Source: Chloroflexota bacterium
Lineage (GTDB): Bacteria > Chloroflexota > Anaerolineae > Anaerolineales > Villigracilaceae
Reading direction: 5' to 3'
DNA: 64,000 nucleotides
Assembly: GCA_016191845.1 (NCBI GenBank)
Contig: JACPVF010000011.1
Coordinates: 124,001-188,000 of the forward strand
Shown: positions 39,722 to 47,820 of the stretch, one piece after another
How positions within the stretch are numbered: the first letter of the stretch is position 1
Layout of the letters: the number at the start of each line of letters is the position of its first letter
Position numbers and translations under genes: made by a program
The notes under the pieces: model-generated
The model's database searches: none
The model's input: only the letters and a program-made list of their open reading frames with translations
Told to the model about the DNA's origin: nothing

Positions 39722-41604
39722 AAGGCGAATCGGTTAACAATCGACTTGCAATCGCCACCTATTTCTTCACACTTACGTTTCTGGCTTTAGGCGGCCTGTT
39801 CATCTCTGTCTTTTTCCCTGTCGTATCAAATCAAATATCGTTTCTCCGCGAATTGATCGGCCTGTTGGCTTTGACTGTGACCCTCTACGCGTCTCACAAG
39901 TTATCACCGCCTCTGGGAATTGGCGGCATGGTTTGGTTCATTGCCTTACATGTCCTGGATATCTTGATCCAACCCAATTGGGGTGGAACCGAACTTGTAA
40001 GACAAGCGATTCTACTGGCTGCAGCAGTTCTAGGAAGCAGAATTATCCTGGCCTACCAGCATTCAGAGAAGAAAGCAAAAGAAGCCGTTGTTAACTTGGA
40101 ATCCCAACGGGCAGCTGCGCTCAAACTTGCGGATGAGCTGCTCATCCTCAACGGCATCGCCACTATCGGTGTGGAAGCCAACAACACGGATACACTGATT
40201 AAAGACGCAGTGAGTGTGATCGACAGTGCCCTGCATCCCGACTATTTCGATATTTTTCTTCTCGACGAAAAGCACGATATACTGCGTGCCTTCCGTTCGC
40301 CGCGTACCGCTGATAAAGAACTGAACATTACCCGGGGGAAAGGCATCGTCGGGCAGACTTTGGCTGATGGCAAAGTGCGTCGCATTGGGGATGCCCGTCT
40401 CGAATCTACCTATCTGGCGGTAAACCCAGGTGTGCAATCTGAATTGTGTGTGCCGCTCAGGGTAGGACGATCTGCCATCGGTGTGATCAACGTCGAAAGC
40501 AAACAGCTCAATGCGTTCACAGATGCCGACGAGCACTCGATGATGACCTTTGCCGATCAACTGGCGACAGCCATCCAAAAGGTGCGCCTGTTCCAATCAG
40601 AGCAACGTCATGCCCAGGAGGCGGAAATCTTGCGGGAGGCAGGCTCCATCGTGGCGGCCACCCTCAGCCAGGAGGAGACCATCGAGCGCATCCTGGCGCA
40701 GTTGAAACGCGTTATTCCCTACGATAGCGCCTCGGTCCAATTGTTGGGAGATGGATATGTCGAAATCGTAGGCGGGCAGGGATGGGGAAACGCCTCGGAA
40801 GTGGTGGGGATGCGATTCCCCATCCCGAGTGACAACCCAAACACCATTGTCATCAAAGAGCGCAAGCCTTATGTCCTCAACGATGCACCGTCTGCATATG
40901 CAGCCTTCCGCGAGGGACCGCACAGCCACATCCACTCATTTCTTGGGGTTCCCCTGATCGTCGGCGATCAAGTCATCGGCATGCTGGCAATCGACAGCAA
41001 GGAGCCTGATTTCTTCGACGAGAATCATATCCACCTGACAACGGCCTTCGCTGACCAGGTGGCGGTCGCCATTCAGAATGCCAGGCTGTTCAAGGAGGTC
41101 CAGCAACTGGCCCACACCGACAGTCTGACAGGTTTGAACAACCGCCGTCGCTTCTTCGAACTGGCGCAACACGAATTCAAACGCAGGGAAAGGCACCCCA
41201 CCCCACTGGCTGTGATCATGCTGGATGTTGACCACTTCAAGTCGGTAAACGATACCCATGGTCATGCCATTGGGGATCTGGCATTACAAACCGTGGCTCA
41301 GCGCTGCAAACAAGCTGTGCGTAATATCGATATCCTCGGCCGGTATGGAGGTGAGGAATTTGTCTCCATCCTGCTGGGAACGGACCTGTATGGTGCAAGA
41401 ATCGTGGCAGAACGATTGCGGCAGCGCGTGGAGGCCCCTCCCATCGAAACGGAAAATGGTCCATTAACCATTACCATCAGCGTCGGCGTCGCTGAATTGA
41501 CCCCCGACTGCCAGGATCTGGATCTGCTGCTGCGCCGCGCCGACCAGGCTTTGTATGTCGCCAAGCAAGCAGGGCGGAATCGAGTGGAAGTCTGGCAGGA
41601 ATAG
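39718..41604 (+). CDS. Membrane diguanylate cyclase with two GAF domains
   Basis: The 628-residue protein begins with four hydrophobic helices (residues 10-115), then a short coiled coil, a first GAF domain (about 140-290), a second GAF domain (about 300-450) and a GGDEF domain. The active site is intact as RYGGEEF (GGEEF at 544-548). The product-inhibition I-site RNID at 535-538 has the correct five-residue spacing. It should make cyclic di-GMP in response to small ligands or redox signals bound by the GAF domains. AGGA lies upstream of the ATG. The low GC of the first 900 bases matches the adjacent AT-rich region. Confidence 0.94.
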   Translation: MKGESVNNRLAIATYFFTLTFLALGGLFISVFFPVVSNQISFLRELIGLLALTVTLYASHKLSPPLGIGGMVWFIALHVLDILIQPNWGGTELVRQAILLAAAVLGSRIILAYQHSEKKAKEAVVNLESQRAAALKLADELLILNGIATIGVEANNTDTLIKDAVSVIDSALHPDYFDIFLLDEKHDILRAFRSPRTADKELNITRGKGIVGQTLADGKVRRIGDARLESTYLAVNPGVQSELCVPLRVGRSAIGVINVESKQLNAFTDADEHSMMTFADQLATAIQKVRLFQSEQRHAQEAEILREAGSIVAATLSQEETIERILAQLKRVIPYDSASVQLLGDGYVEIVGGQGWGNASEVVGMRFPIPSDNPNTIVIKERKPYVLNDAPSAYAAFREGPHSHIHSFLGVPLIVGDQVIGMLAIDSKEPDFFDENHIHLTTAFADQVAVAIQNARLFKEVQQLAHTDSLTGLNNRRRFFELAQHEFKRRERHPTPLAVIMLDVDHFKSVNDTHGHAIGDLALQTVAQRCKQAVRNIDILGRYGGEEFVSILLGTDLYGARIVAERLRQRVEAPPIETENGPLTITISVGVAELTPDCQDLDLLLRRADQALYVAKQAGRNRVEVWQE

Positions 41605-41643
41605 TCCCCTCCCCAAACGGCTAGTCTCCGATCCCACCCATTT

Positions 41644-41663
41644 GCCCGAGGCATGCCTCGGGC
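41644..41663. other. Perfect 20-bp palindrome between GGDEF and HtrA-like genes
   Basis: GCCCGAGGCATGCCTCGGGC is fully self-complementary, flanked by TTT and GAAA. It may act as a terminator-like hairpin or as a protein-binding site; there is no T-run. Confidence 0.6.
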
Positions 41664-41710
41664 GAAACTCTTACAATGCTCCTATCTTCCCATGATATAA
41701 AGGAGCAACC

Positions 41711-42562
41711 ATGAGCGACATCCAAACCTTATCCGATGGACTGACCGCCGCCGTCGAAGCGGCCTCCGCCTCCACCCTTACCGTCGACGCGCGCCGTAAA
41801 TTCCCCGCCAGCGGCATCGCCTACGCCGCTGACCTCGTGCTGACAGCCGACCACGTCGTCACGCGCGAAGAAGACATCCGCGTCGGCCTGCCCGACGGCA
41901 ATTCCGTGTCCGCTACACTGGCAGGCCGCGACCCAGGCTCTGACCTGGCCCTATTGCGCCTGAATGAAAAGATTCTCACTCCCGCCAAGACCAACCCCAA
42001 TCCCAAGATCGGACAGATCGTGCTCGCGCTCGGGCGTCCGTCCACGGCGGGCGTGCAGGCCTCCTTCGGCATTGTCAACGCCATCAGCGGGCCCGCCCGC
42101 ACCTGGCGCGGCGGCCTGCTTGACCAGTTCCTGCAGACCGAGACCGTGCCCTACCCTGGCTTCTCGGGCGGCCCGCTGATCGATGCAACGGGCGCCGTGC
42201 TTGGCCTCAATACTTCGGGGCTCACACGTGGCGAGGCGCTCACCATCCCCGTGCGCGTGGCATGGAGCATTGCCGAAGCGCTGGCGCAACACGGCAGCGT
42301 GAAACGCGGATACCTGGGTGTCCGCACCCAGCCCGTCGAGACGGGCCTCTTGATCCTTTGGCTCGAAAAGGACGGCCCCGCCGAGAAAGGCGGCCTGTTG
42401 GTGGGCGATATTCTCGCCAAGGTCAATGATCACATCCTGCACGACGCCGACGACCTGTTTGCAGCTCTTACCAGTGACACCGTCGGCCAGTCCACCGCCA
42501 TCGAAATTCTGCGCGGCGGCCAGGTGCAGACAGTCCACATTACCGTGGGTGAAAGGAAGTAA
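41711..42562 (+). CDS. HtrA/DegP-like serine protease with PDZ domain, no signal peptide
   Basis: The 283-residue protein has a trypsin-like domain with His48 (TADHV), Asp78 (SDLALL) and Ser152 (GFSGGPL), then a PDZ domain (RGYLGVRTQPVETGLLILWL to the end). Unlike most HtrA proteins it has neither signal peptide nor membrane anchor, so it appears cytoplasmic. The Ser motif is FSGG instead of NSGG. It is encoded with a LuxR-type regulator that starts two bases later. The ATG follows AAAGGAG. Confidence 0.88.
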   Translation: MSDIQTLSDGLTAAVEAASASTLTVDARRKFPASGIAYAADLVLTADHVVTREEDIRVGLPDGNSVSATLAGRDPGSDLALLRLNEKILTPAKTNPNPKIGQIVLALGRPSTAGVQASFGIVNAISGPARTWRGGLLDQFLQTETVPYPGFSGGPLIDATGAVLGLNTSGLTRGEALTIPVRVAWSIAEALAQHGSVKRGYLGVRTQPVETGLLILWLEKDGPAEKGGLLVGDILAKVNDHILHDADDLFAALTSDTVGQSTAIEILRGGQVQTVHITVGERK

Positions 42563-42563
42563 T

Positions 42564-43160
42564 TTGATCCGCGTCCTGCTGATCGCACCTATCCCCGCTC
42601 TGCGCCTCGGTTTGCGCGCCCTGTTGGCCGACTCCGATGTGGAGATCGTGGGTGAGGCCGATCGGCTGGATTCCCCCGACCTGAGCGATGCGGAGGCCGA
42701 CGTGATCGTTCACGCCTCGGCCTCCGCCACCCGCCTGGACCTCGAGCCTGATTCCGATACAGGGTCGGCGATCCTCGCTTTGACGGAGGACAGGCCCACG
42801 GTCCAGGCCCTGGCTCAAATGGGGGGCGTCTGGGGCGCGCTGCCGCTCGAGGCCTCTCGCGAGGAATTGCTGGCCGCCCTCCACGCCCTCTCCGAGGGAT
42901 TGGTGGTCAGCGCCCCACAATTCATCAACGCTCAGTCCGCGCCGCGCGAAGGGGATGCATATCCCGCCTTGAGCGAACGCGAGATCGAGGTGCTGGGGTT
43001 GCTCGCTCAAGGCAAGGCCAACAAACAGATCGCGGCAATGTTGAGCATCAGCGAACACACCGTCAAGTTCCATGTCTCGTCCATCTTCACCAAGTTGAAC
43101 GTCACCAATCGTGCCGAGGCTGTGCACCAGGGCGTGCGTGGTGGATGGGTGGCGTTATAA
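42564..43160 (+). CDS. LuxR-type response regulator with a degenerate receiver
   Basis: The 198-residue protein has an N-terminal receiver-like domain (LIRVLLIAPIPALRLGLRAL) in which the phospho-acceptor Asp is missing: the usual DVVLLD position reads ADVIVHAS. The C-terminal 65 residues are a clear NarL/LuxR helix-turn-helix (LSEREIEVLGLLAQGKANKQ, SEHTVKFHVSSIF). It should bind DNA independent of phosphorylation. The start is TTG at 42564, one base after the protease stop with AAAGGAAG upstream; extended frames overlap the protease gene. Confidence 0.88.
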   Translation: MIRVLLIAPIPALRLGLRALLADSDVEIVGEADRLDSPDLSDAEADVIVHASASATRLDLEPDSDTGSAILALTEDRPTVQALAQMGGVWGALPLEASREELLAALHALSEGLVVSAPQFINAQSAPREGDAYPALSEREIEVLGLLAQGKANKQIAAMLSISEHTVKFHVSSIFTKLNVTNRAEAVHQGVRGGWVAL

Positions 43161-43256
43161 CTTGAGAATTTGGGGGAATCAAAAAGACAAAAATCTCATA
43201 TAATCAGAGCATCTGGTTCGATTTTTTCAGGGTGAGTTTCAGCAGGGAGAAAAACG

Positions 43257-43649
43257 ATGTTGATCGAGCATTGGCAACTATGCAGTGGGATGAGTTGCCT
43301 GGTGGTTCTGGTCGTGTGGGGTATGTCGGCGTTCACGCATTTCTACAACAAGCGCCTGCCCGAAGGGGACGAAGAGAAACGTGATTACCATCCCAAGGCC
43401 TGGTTGGTCGTTCCAATTACCTTGCCGTTGTGGGTCATTGTAGCCGTTGTTTCGGCGATTCTCTACAGCTTGATTTTCGGTCTATTGCTGATTGTATTCA
43501 CGATAGCGTTGATCCTGATTCGCAAGCCATTTATTTTCCAATGGCTGAAAGAAATCTCGCTCAAGGTGGGCCGTTTCTTCCTGAAGATCAACACCCGCCT
43601 GCTGAACTGGGCCTGGCCAATACCTGCACCCGCCGTGGCACAGGCTTGA
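43257..43649 (+). CDS. Small membrane protein of unknown function
   Basis: The 130-residue protein has an N-terminal helix (CLVVLVVWGMSAF), a charged stretch (KRLPEGDEEKRDYHPK) and two closely spaced membrane helices (WLVVPITLPLWVIVAVVSAI, FGLLLIVFTIALILI). An amphipathic C-terminus follows. No family recognised. It has a TATAAT box about 55 bases upstream and an A-rich ribosome site AGGGAGAAAAACG. A terminator follows. Confidence 0.65.
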   Translation: MLIEHWQLCSGMSCLVVLVVWGMSAFTHFYNKRLPEGDEEKRDYHPKAWLVVPITLPLWVIVAVVSAILYSLIFGLLLIVFTIALILIRKPFIFQWLKEISLKVGRFFLKINTRLLNWAWPIPAPAVAQA

Positions 43650-43663
43650 TCCATCAAGAAATA

Positions 43664-43693
43664 AAAAGGCAGTCTCCCAGGAGACTGCCTTTT
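43664..43693. terminator. Bidirectional terminator
   Basis: A 14-bp stem AAAAGGCAGTCTCC / GGAGACTGCCTTTT with CA between the arms; serves both convergent genes. Confidence 0.92.
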
Positions 43694-43710
43694 ATCATGT
43701 CAAGGAAAAC

Positions 43711-44193
43711 TTATTTCGATTCGGCATGCTTGCCAAATGGGACCATCAACAGGAATCCGATCGCGATGACCACCTCGCCGATCAGCACGCCCGTGGCCTG
43801 CAAGGGACCGAAGTACGGCACCTGCGGCAGGCTATGCGACCCCATGCCAAAGATATCGGCCATGCCCGCAAAAACCGAGATGATATAGCCCGTACTTACC
43901 AGGCGCAAACCAATGTCAGCAGGGATGGAGCGTTCCCTGCCCTTCCATAGGGCCAACAGACCCACGTATCCGCCCAGGCAGATCAAGCCAAGCCCGAGCA
44001 AGAATACAACGATCTGCACAAAGCCGACCACGGGACTGCGGTCCCAGCCAAACCAGTTGGGTTTGGCTCCCACCATGAAGACGAACAACCCGAACAGGGT
44101 CAGGAAAAAGCCCGTACGGACGCGCATCCGCTTGGGGGTCTCGAAGCGCGAGGTATCGACAGGGGTCGTAGAGGAAAGCATATTTTGGGTCAT
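43711..44193 (-). CDS. Four-helix membrane protein encoded with a dipeptidase
   Basis: The 160-residue protein has a polar N-terminus of about 30 residues and four hydrophobic helices (TGFFLTLFGLFVFMVG; VGFVQIVVFLLGLGLICLGG; ADIGLRLVSTGYIISVFAGM; VLIGEVVIAIGFLLMVPFG). It starts one base after the M19 dipeptidase stop (TGATATG), so translation is coupled. No function known. Confidence 0.7.
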   Translation of the reverse strand: MTQNMLSSTTPVDTSRFETPKRMRVRTGFFLTLFGLFVFMVGAKPNWFGWDRSPVVGFVQIVVFLLGLGLICLGGYVGLLALWKGRERSIPADIGLRLVSTGYIISVFAGMADIFGMGSHSLPQVPYFGPLQATGVLIGEVVIAIGFLLMVPFGKHAESK

Positions 44194-44194
44194 A

Positions 44195-45283
44195 TCAGGG
44201 AAGATCTCGCTGCAGGCGGGTGATCCAGTTCCCGCCGAGGATGTTGGCGATATCCCCTTCCGTGTAACCCCGTTCCGCCAGGAGCGGACCGACCTTTTGC
44301 AGGTCGGCAATGGTATCAATTTCAGGCGGCACGGACTGGAGACCGAAACCGCCGTCGAAGTCAGAGCCGATGCCCACGTGCAGGGAATCACCCGCCAGCT
44401 GACAAACATGATCAATGTGGTCCACCAGCACGCTGAGAGGCACTTCCTCGCGTCGTCTGGTGGAGACGGACCAACCCGTCTTCAGGTAGCCATTGAATGG
44501 CACCACACCCACCACCCCGTCGCGCTCGATCAAGCCGTGCAGGACGCGGTCTGAGAACTGACGATTGTTGGGGAAGTCGGGCAACAGGGACAGGCAATTG
44601 CCGTGCGTGGCAATGATCGGACCCGAGTAACGGTCCAGGGCCTCGAGGATGGCGGCCTCATCCATGTGACTGAGGTCGAGCACGAAGTTATAGTCAGCCA
44701 TCGCGGAGAGCAGCCTGCGCCCCTCCTCGCTCAACGGTCCTGGCTCTTTCCAGCCGCCTGAATAGCGCGTCCCCACCCAGGCCAGACCGATGATCCGCAA
44801 CCCCATCTCATACCACTCCTCCAACTCAGCGGCGTTACGGATGCCGTCTGCACCCTCCATCGAGGGCACCAGGCCGACGGGATGCCCATCCTCGCTGGGA
44901 GTCAGCCAGTGGTCGAGGATCAGCTTCAGGTCAGCACGGGAAGTGACAAGTTGGAATTTGTCAGGGTGGGAGTCGGTCAGGCGGCGGTAGGTCAGCAACT
45001 GCTGGCGGTAGATGCGGTTGGCCTCGTCGGAGGTGCGGTAGGCGTGGCGCGTGTCCAACTCGTGCGAAACACGGCGAATGGGCGGCGCGTACAGCGAGGC
45101 AAAGGCCACGGCCACCTGTCCGCGTTGGTATTCGGGCCAGCCGATCAAACAATCTTCGTTCACTTCGACAACTTGCGAACCCGCCTCCAACTGGCGCGTT
45201 TGAGCGACCGCGCGGGTGTAATCGCGGCCGTAGGCAAGCATATTCCAGGCAATGTCGTTGTGGGAATCAACGAGGAGAGGCAT
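44195..45283 (-). CDS. M19 membrane-dipeptidase family peptidase
   Basis: The 362-residue enzyme belongs to the renal dipeptidase/amidohydrolase fold. Zinc ligands and neighbours are visible: the HxD motif in VDSHNDIAWN, the bridging Glu in PSMEGADGI, His in LDLSHMDE and THGNCLSL, and GIGSDFDGG near the end. It has no signal peptide, so it probably hydrolyses dipeptides or related amides in the cytoplasm. No clear ribosome site precedes the ATG; instead a strong hairpin lies eight bases upstream. Confidence 0.92.
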   Translation of the reverse strand: MPLLVDSHNDIAWNMLAYGRDYTRAVAQTRQLEAGSQVVEVNEDCLIGWPEYQRGQVAVAFASLYAPPIRRVSHELDTRHAYRTSDEANRIYRQQLLTYRRLTDSHPDKFQLVTSRADLKLILDHWLTPSEDGHPVGLVPSMEGADGIRNAAELEEWYEMGLRIIGLAWVGTRYSGGWKEPGPLSEEGRRLLSAMADYNFVLDLSHMDEAAILEALDRYSGPIIATHGNCLSLLPDFPNNRQFSDRVLHGLIERDGVVGVVPFNGYLKTGWSVSTRRREEVPLSVLVDHIDHVCQLAGDSLHVGIGSDFDGGFGLQSVPPEIDTIADLQKVGPLLAERGYTEGDIANILGGNWITRLQRDLP

Positions 45284-45290
45284 GGTAGGG

Positions 45291-45314
45291 AAGAGCGCAC
45301 CCGGGGGTGCGCTC
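45291..45314 (-). terminator. Hairpin between the S1-domain gene and the dipeptidase gene
   Basis: An 11-bp stem AGAGCGCACCC / GGGTGCGCTCT around two bases. On the minus strand it follows the S1 gene and precedes the dipeptidase start; the T-run is poor, so partial read-through is likely. Confidence 0.65.
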
Positions 45315-45321
45315 TGTTCTA

Positions 45322-46584
45322 TTACGCTTCGTTCTCGCCGCTGGGGGTCTCATCGGGGGGCGCGGCGGGATCGTCCGCTTCGCTGCGGAATTCCTCCGCC
45401 AGCATCTTGAAGTCCTTGTCGGCGAAGGCCGCCGAGTCGACTTTGCGCAGGCTGAGGCCGATGCGGTGCTGGTCATGATCGATGCGGATGACACGCAGGG
45501 TCTTGACTTCGCCTTCCTTGATGGCTTCCTTGGGATGTTCGATGCGATGATCGCTGATCTCAGAGATGTGGATCAGGCCTTCGATGTCGCCTTCGAGGCG
45601 GGCAAAGGCGCCAAACTTGGTCAGACGGGTGATGACACCCTCGACCAACTGACCGACGCTGAACTTGGAAACGCGGGCGGCCCAGGGATCTTCCTGGAGG
45701 GCGCGCATCGACAGACCGATGCGGCGCTTGTCGCGGTCGATGTTGATGACTTTGACCTTGACTTCCTGTCCGACTTCGAGGATCTCCTTGGGATGCTGAA
45801 TGCGGTCCCAGGAGAGTTCGGAGAGGTGAACGAGGCCGTCGGCCCCGTTAATGTTGACGAAGGCGCCGAAATCGGCCAGGCTGGTGACGCGGCCCGTATA
45901 GATCTTGCCCTCTTCCAGTTCGCTGATGACGCGATCCTTGAGGGACTGGCGGGTCTCGTTGCTGGTGGCGCGCTCAGAGAGGATCAAGCGGCGGCGTTCG
46001 CGGTCCACTTCGATGATGCGAACGGAGATCGGGTCACCGACCATCTTCTGCCAGCGTTGCTCGGGCGTGTCGCCCTGGGCCATGGCGCGGCGCGAAGCGC
46101 TGATCTGCGAAGCGGGCACGAAGCCGCGCAATCCGCCGATCGGCACGATCAGGCCGCCCTTGTTGAAGCCGATGACCTTGCTATCCATGACGGTCTCATC
46201 GGCAATCATCTTCTCCACGTTCGCCCAGGAGATTTGCTCCTGCGCGCGCTTGAAGGAAAGGACGACATTCCCGTTGGAATCCTCGGGGTTGACGACATAA
46301 ACGTCAACTTCCTGGCCGACGTGAAGCGCAGCGCGCTCATCATCGGTCAGCTGCTCCAGTTCGCGGCCAGCAATCACGCCTTCAGACTTGGCGCCGATGC
46401 TGACGAGGATCTGGTTGGCACCAATGCTGGCAATCATGCCCTTGCGAATTTCGCCGACCTGAGGAAGGTCCACATTCAGCGATTCACTCTCAAGGAGGGA
46501 TTCCATGCTCTGGTGGTTGGTGGGTTCACCCTGCGGGTTCGCTTCTGCGGCCCCCTGCCCGTTCAGGGCATCAATTTGGTCCAT
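45322..46584 (-). CDS. rpsA: S1 RNA-binding domain protein (ribosomal protein S1-like)
   Basis: The 420-residue protein has four S1 domains in a row after a 40-residue acidic lead. They begin near GEIRKGMIASIGANQILVSI, MDSKVIGFNKGGLIVPIG, GKIYTGRVTSLADFGAFVNI and GQLVEGVITRLTKFGAFARL. Domains 3 and 4 have the strong RNA-binding sequence of bacterial S1. Four-domain S1 homologues replace the six-domain form in many Gram-positive bacteria. The acidic ending is typical. The ATG at 46584 has GGAG upstream; a clear promoter lies just before. Confidence 0.92.
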   Translation of the reverse strand: MDQIDALNGQGAAEANPQGEPTNHQSMESLLESESLNVDLPQVGEIRKGMIASIGANQILVSIGAKSEGVIAGRELEQLTDDERAALHVGQEVDVYVVNPEDSNGNVVLSFKRAQEQISWANVEKMIADETVMDSKVIGFNKGGLIVPIGGLRGFVPASQISASRRAMAQGDTPEQRWQKMVGDPISVRIIEVDRERRRLILSERATSNETRQSLKDRVISELEEGKIYTGRVTSLADFGAFVNINGADGLVHLSELSWDRIQHPKEILEVGQEVKVKVINIDRDKRRIGLSMRALQEDPWAARVSKFSVGQLVEGVITRLTKFGAFARLEGDIEGLIHISEISDHRIEHPKEAIKEGEVKTLRVIRIDHDQHRIGLSLRKVDSAAFADKDFKMLAEEFRSEADDPAAPPDETPSGENEA

Positions 46585-46621
46585 CACTGGCTGACTCCGA
46601 TTTAAAAAATTAGTACGGCTG

Positions 46622-46650
46622 ATTATACAAGTGAATGTAGAAGTTGGCAA
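46622..46650 (-). promoter_or_regulatory. Promoter of the S1-domain gene
   Basis: Read on the minus strand: TTGCCA (46650-46645), 17-bp spacer, TATAAT (46627-46622), 38 bases before the ATG. On the plus strand a TATAAT at 46675-46680 serves the chelatase gene. Confidence 0.8.
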
Positions 46651-46705
46651 CCCTAACCGATGCAGAATGTGCGTTATAATCCCCCTTCGGAGTCAAAAGA
46701 TAAGC

Positions 46706-47806
46706 ATGCCAGCCATTTATCCCTTTACAGCCATCGTCGGACAGGAGCGCATGAAGCGCGCGCTCATTCTCAATGCCGTGGACACCCGCATCGGCGGCGT
46801 GTTGATTCGTGGCGAACGCGGTACCGCCAAGTCGACTGCTTCGCGTTCACTGGCAGCCCTGTTACCACACGTCAAGGTCGTACAGGATTGTCGTTTCGGA
46901 TGCGACCCCGACCGTCCCGCCACGTGGTGCACAGAGTGCAAGGAACGTTTCAGCGCCGGCGGAAAACTCCCCACCGCAGAACGCACCACACCCTTCGTCA
47001 ATCTGCCCGTCTCGGCCACCGAGGATCGCGTGGTTGGCACGCTCGACATCGAGCAGGCCATCCAGAAGGGCGAGCGTCATTTCGAACCTGGCGTGCTGGC
47101 TTCCGCCAACCGCGGACTGCTCTACATCGACGAGGTCAACCTGCTCGACGATCATGTCGTGGACGTGTTGCTGGATTCCGCCGCGATGGGTGTCAACACC
47201 GTCGAACGAGAAGGCATTTCCTTCGCGCATCCCGCCCGTTTCATCCTGGTCGGCACGATGAATCCCGAGGAAGGCGAACTCCGTCCGCAACTGCTCGACC
47301 GCTTCGCCTTGTCGGTGGAGATCGTCGGTATCCGCGAGGCGCGTGAACGCGTGACCATCATGGAGCGCAACCTGTCCTATGAGCGCGATGCCGAGGCTTT
47401 CCGCAAGGATTGGCTCGAGAGAGAGCAAGAACTCTCGAACAAGATCGCCCACGCCCGCGAACTCGTGGACCAGGTCAAGTACACCAGCCGTGACCTGCTC
47501 TCCATCGCCGCACTGACGGCTTCCCTCAACGTGGATGGTCACCGCGCCGATCTGGTCATCCTCAAGGCCGCGCGCGCCCAGGCCGCCTTCGAAGGCCGCA
47601 CCAAGATCAACGATCACGATATTGCCCTGGCCGCCGAATTGGCGCTGCCGCACCGCATCAAGCGCACACCTTTCCAACAGGCCGAGATGACCACCGAACA
47701 GTTGCAGGAACGCATCGAGCAGCTGGCCGGTCAGTCGGTCCCGAACGAGGAAGAGGGCGAGGAGTCTGACTCCAAGCAGGGTGAATCCGAAGAAAAAAAA
47801 ACTTAA
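46706..47806 (+). CDS. chlI: Chelatase AAA+ subunit (ChlI/BchI-like); zero-frame product of a probable chlD frameshift gene
   Basis: The 366-residue zero-frame product is the AAA+ small subunit of a magnesium/cobalt chelatase. Motifs: FTAIVGQERMKRALILNAV at the start, Walker A RGERGTAKST, the DRVVGTLDIEQAI insertion, Walker B GLLYIDEVNLLD, and sensor regions GTMNPEEGELRPQLLDRFAL. The C-terminal 25 residues are acidic (NEEEGEESDSKQGESEEKK), which is like the linker of the medium subunit ChlD and not like a ChlI end. It terminates four bases after an A9 tract, with the VWA frame opening at -1. In non-phototrophs such subunits work with CobN in cobalt insertion for B12; no CobN is in the window. 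Confidence 0.93.
   Translation: MPAIYPFTAIVGQERMKRALILNAVDTRIGGVLIRGERGTAKSTASRSLAALLPHVKVVQDCRFGCDPDRPATWCTECKERFSAGGKLPTAERTTPFVNLPVSATEDRVVGTLDIEQAIQKGERHFEPGVLASANRGLLYIDEVNLLDDHVVDVLLDSAAMGVNTVEREGISFAHPARFILVGTMNPEEGELRPQLLDRFALSVEIVGIREARERVTIMERNLSYERDAEAFRKDWLEREQELSNKIAHARELVDQVKYTSRDLLSIAALTASLNVDGHRADLVILKAARAQAAFEGRTKINDHDIALAAELALPHRIKRTPFQQAEMTTEQLQERIEQLAGQSVPNEEEGEESDSKQGESEEKKT
47778..47806 (+). promoter_or_regulatory. Probable programmed -1 frameshift site in chlD
   Basis: The slippery heptamer A AAA AAA (47794-47800) lies inside an A9 run. The zero-frame stop TAA is at 47804-47806. An SD-like AGGGTG (47778-47783) lies 10 bases upstream, the same spacing range as the stimulator in dnaX. 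After a -1 slip the frame reads AAC TTA AGT CTT GAA GAC GAA and continues without a stop into the VWA domain. Confidence 0.75.
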
Positions 47807-47820
47807 GTCTTGAAGACGAA

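Noticed and set aside
38629-41700. Possible integrated element at tRNA-Glu
   Set aside because: I looked for a second copy of the tRNA 3' end (TTCGAATCTCCGTGGAGGC) downstream and found none, and no integrase is present.
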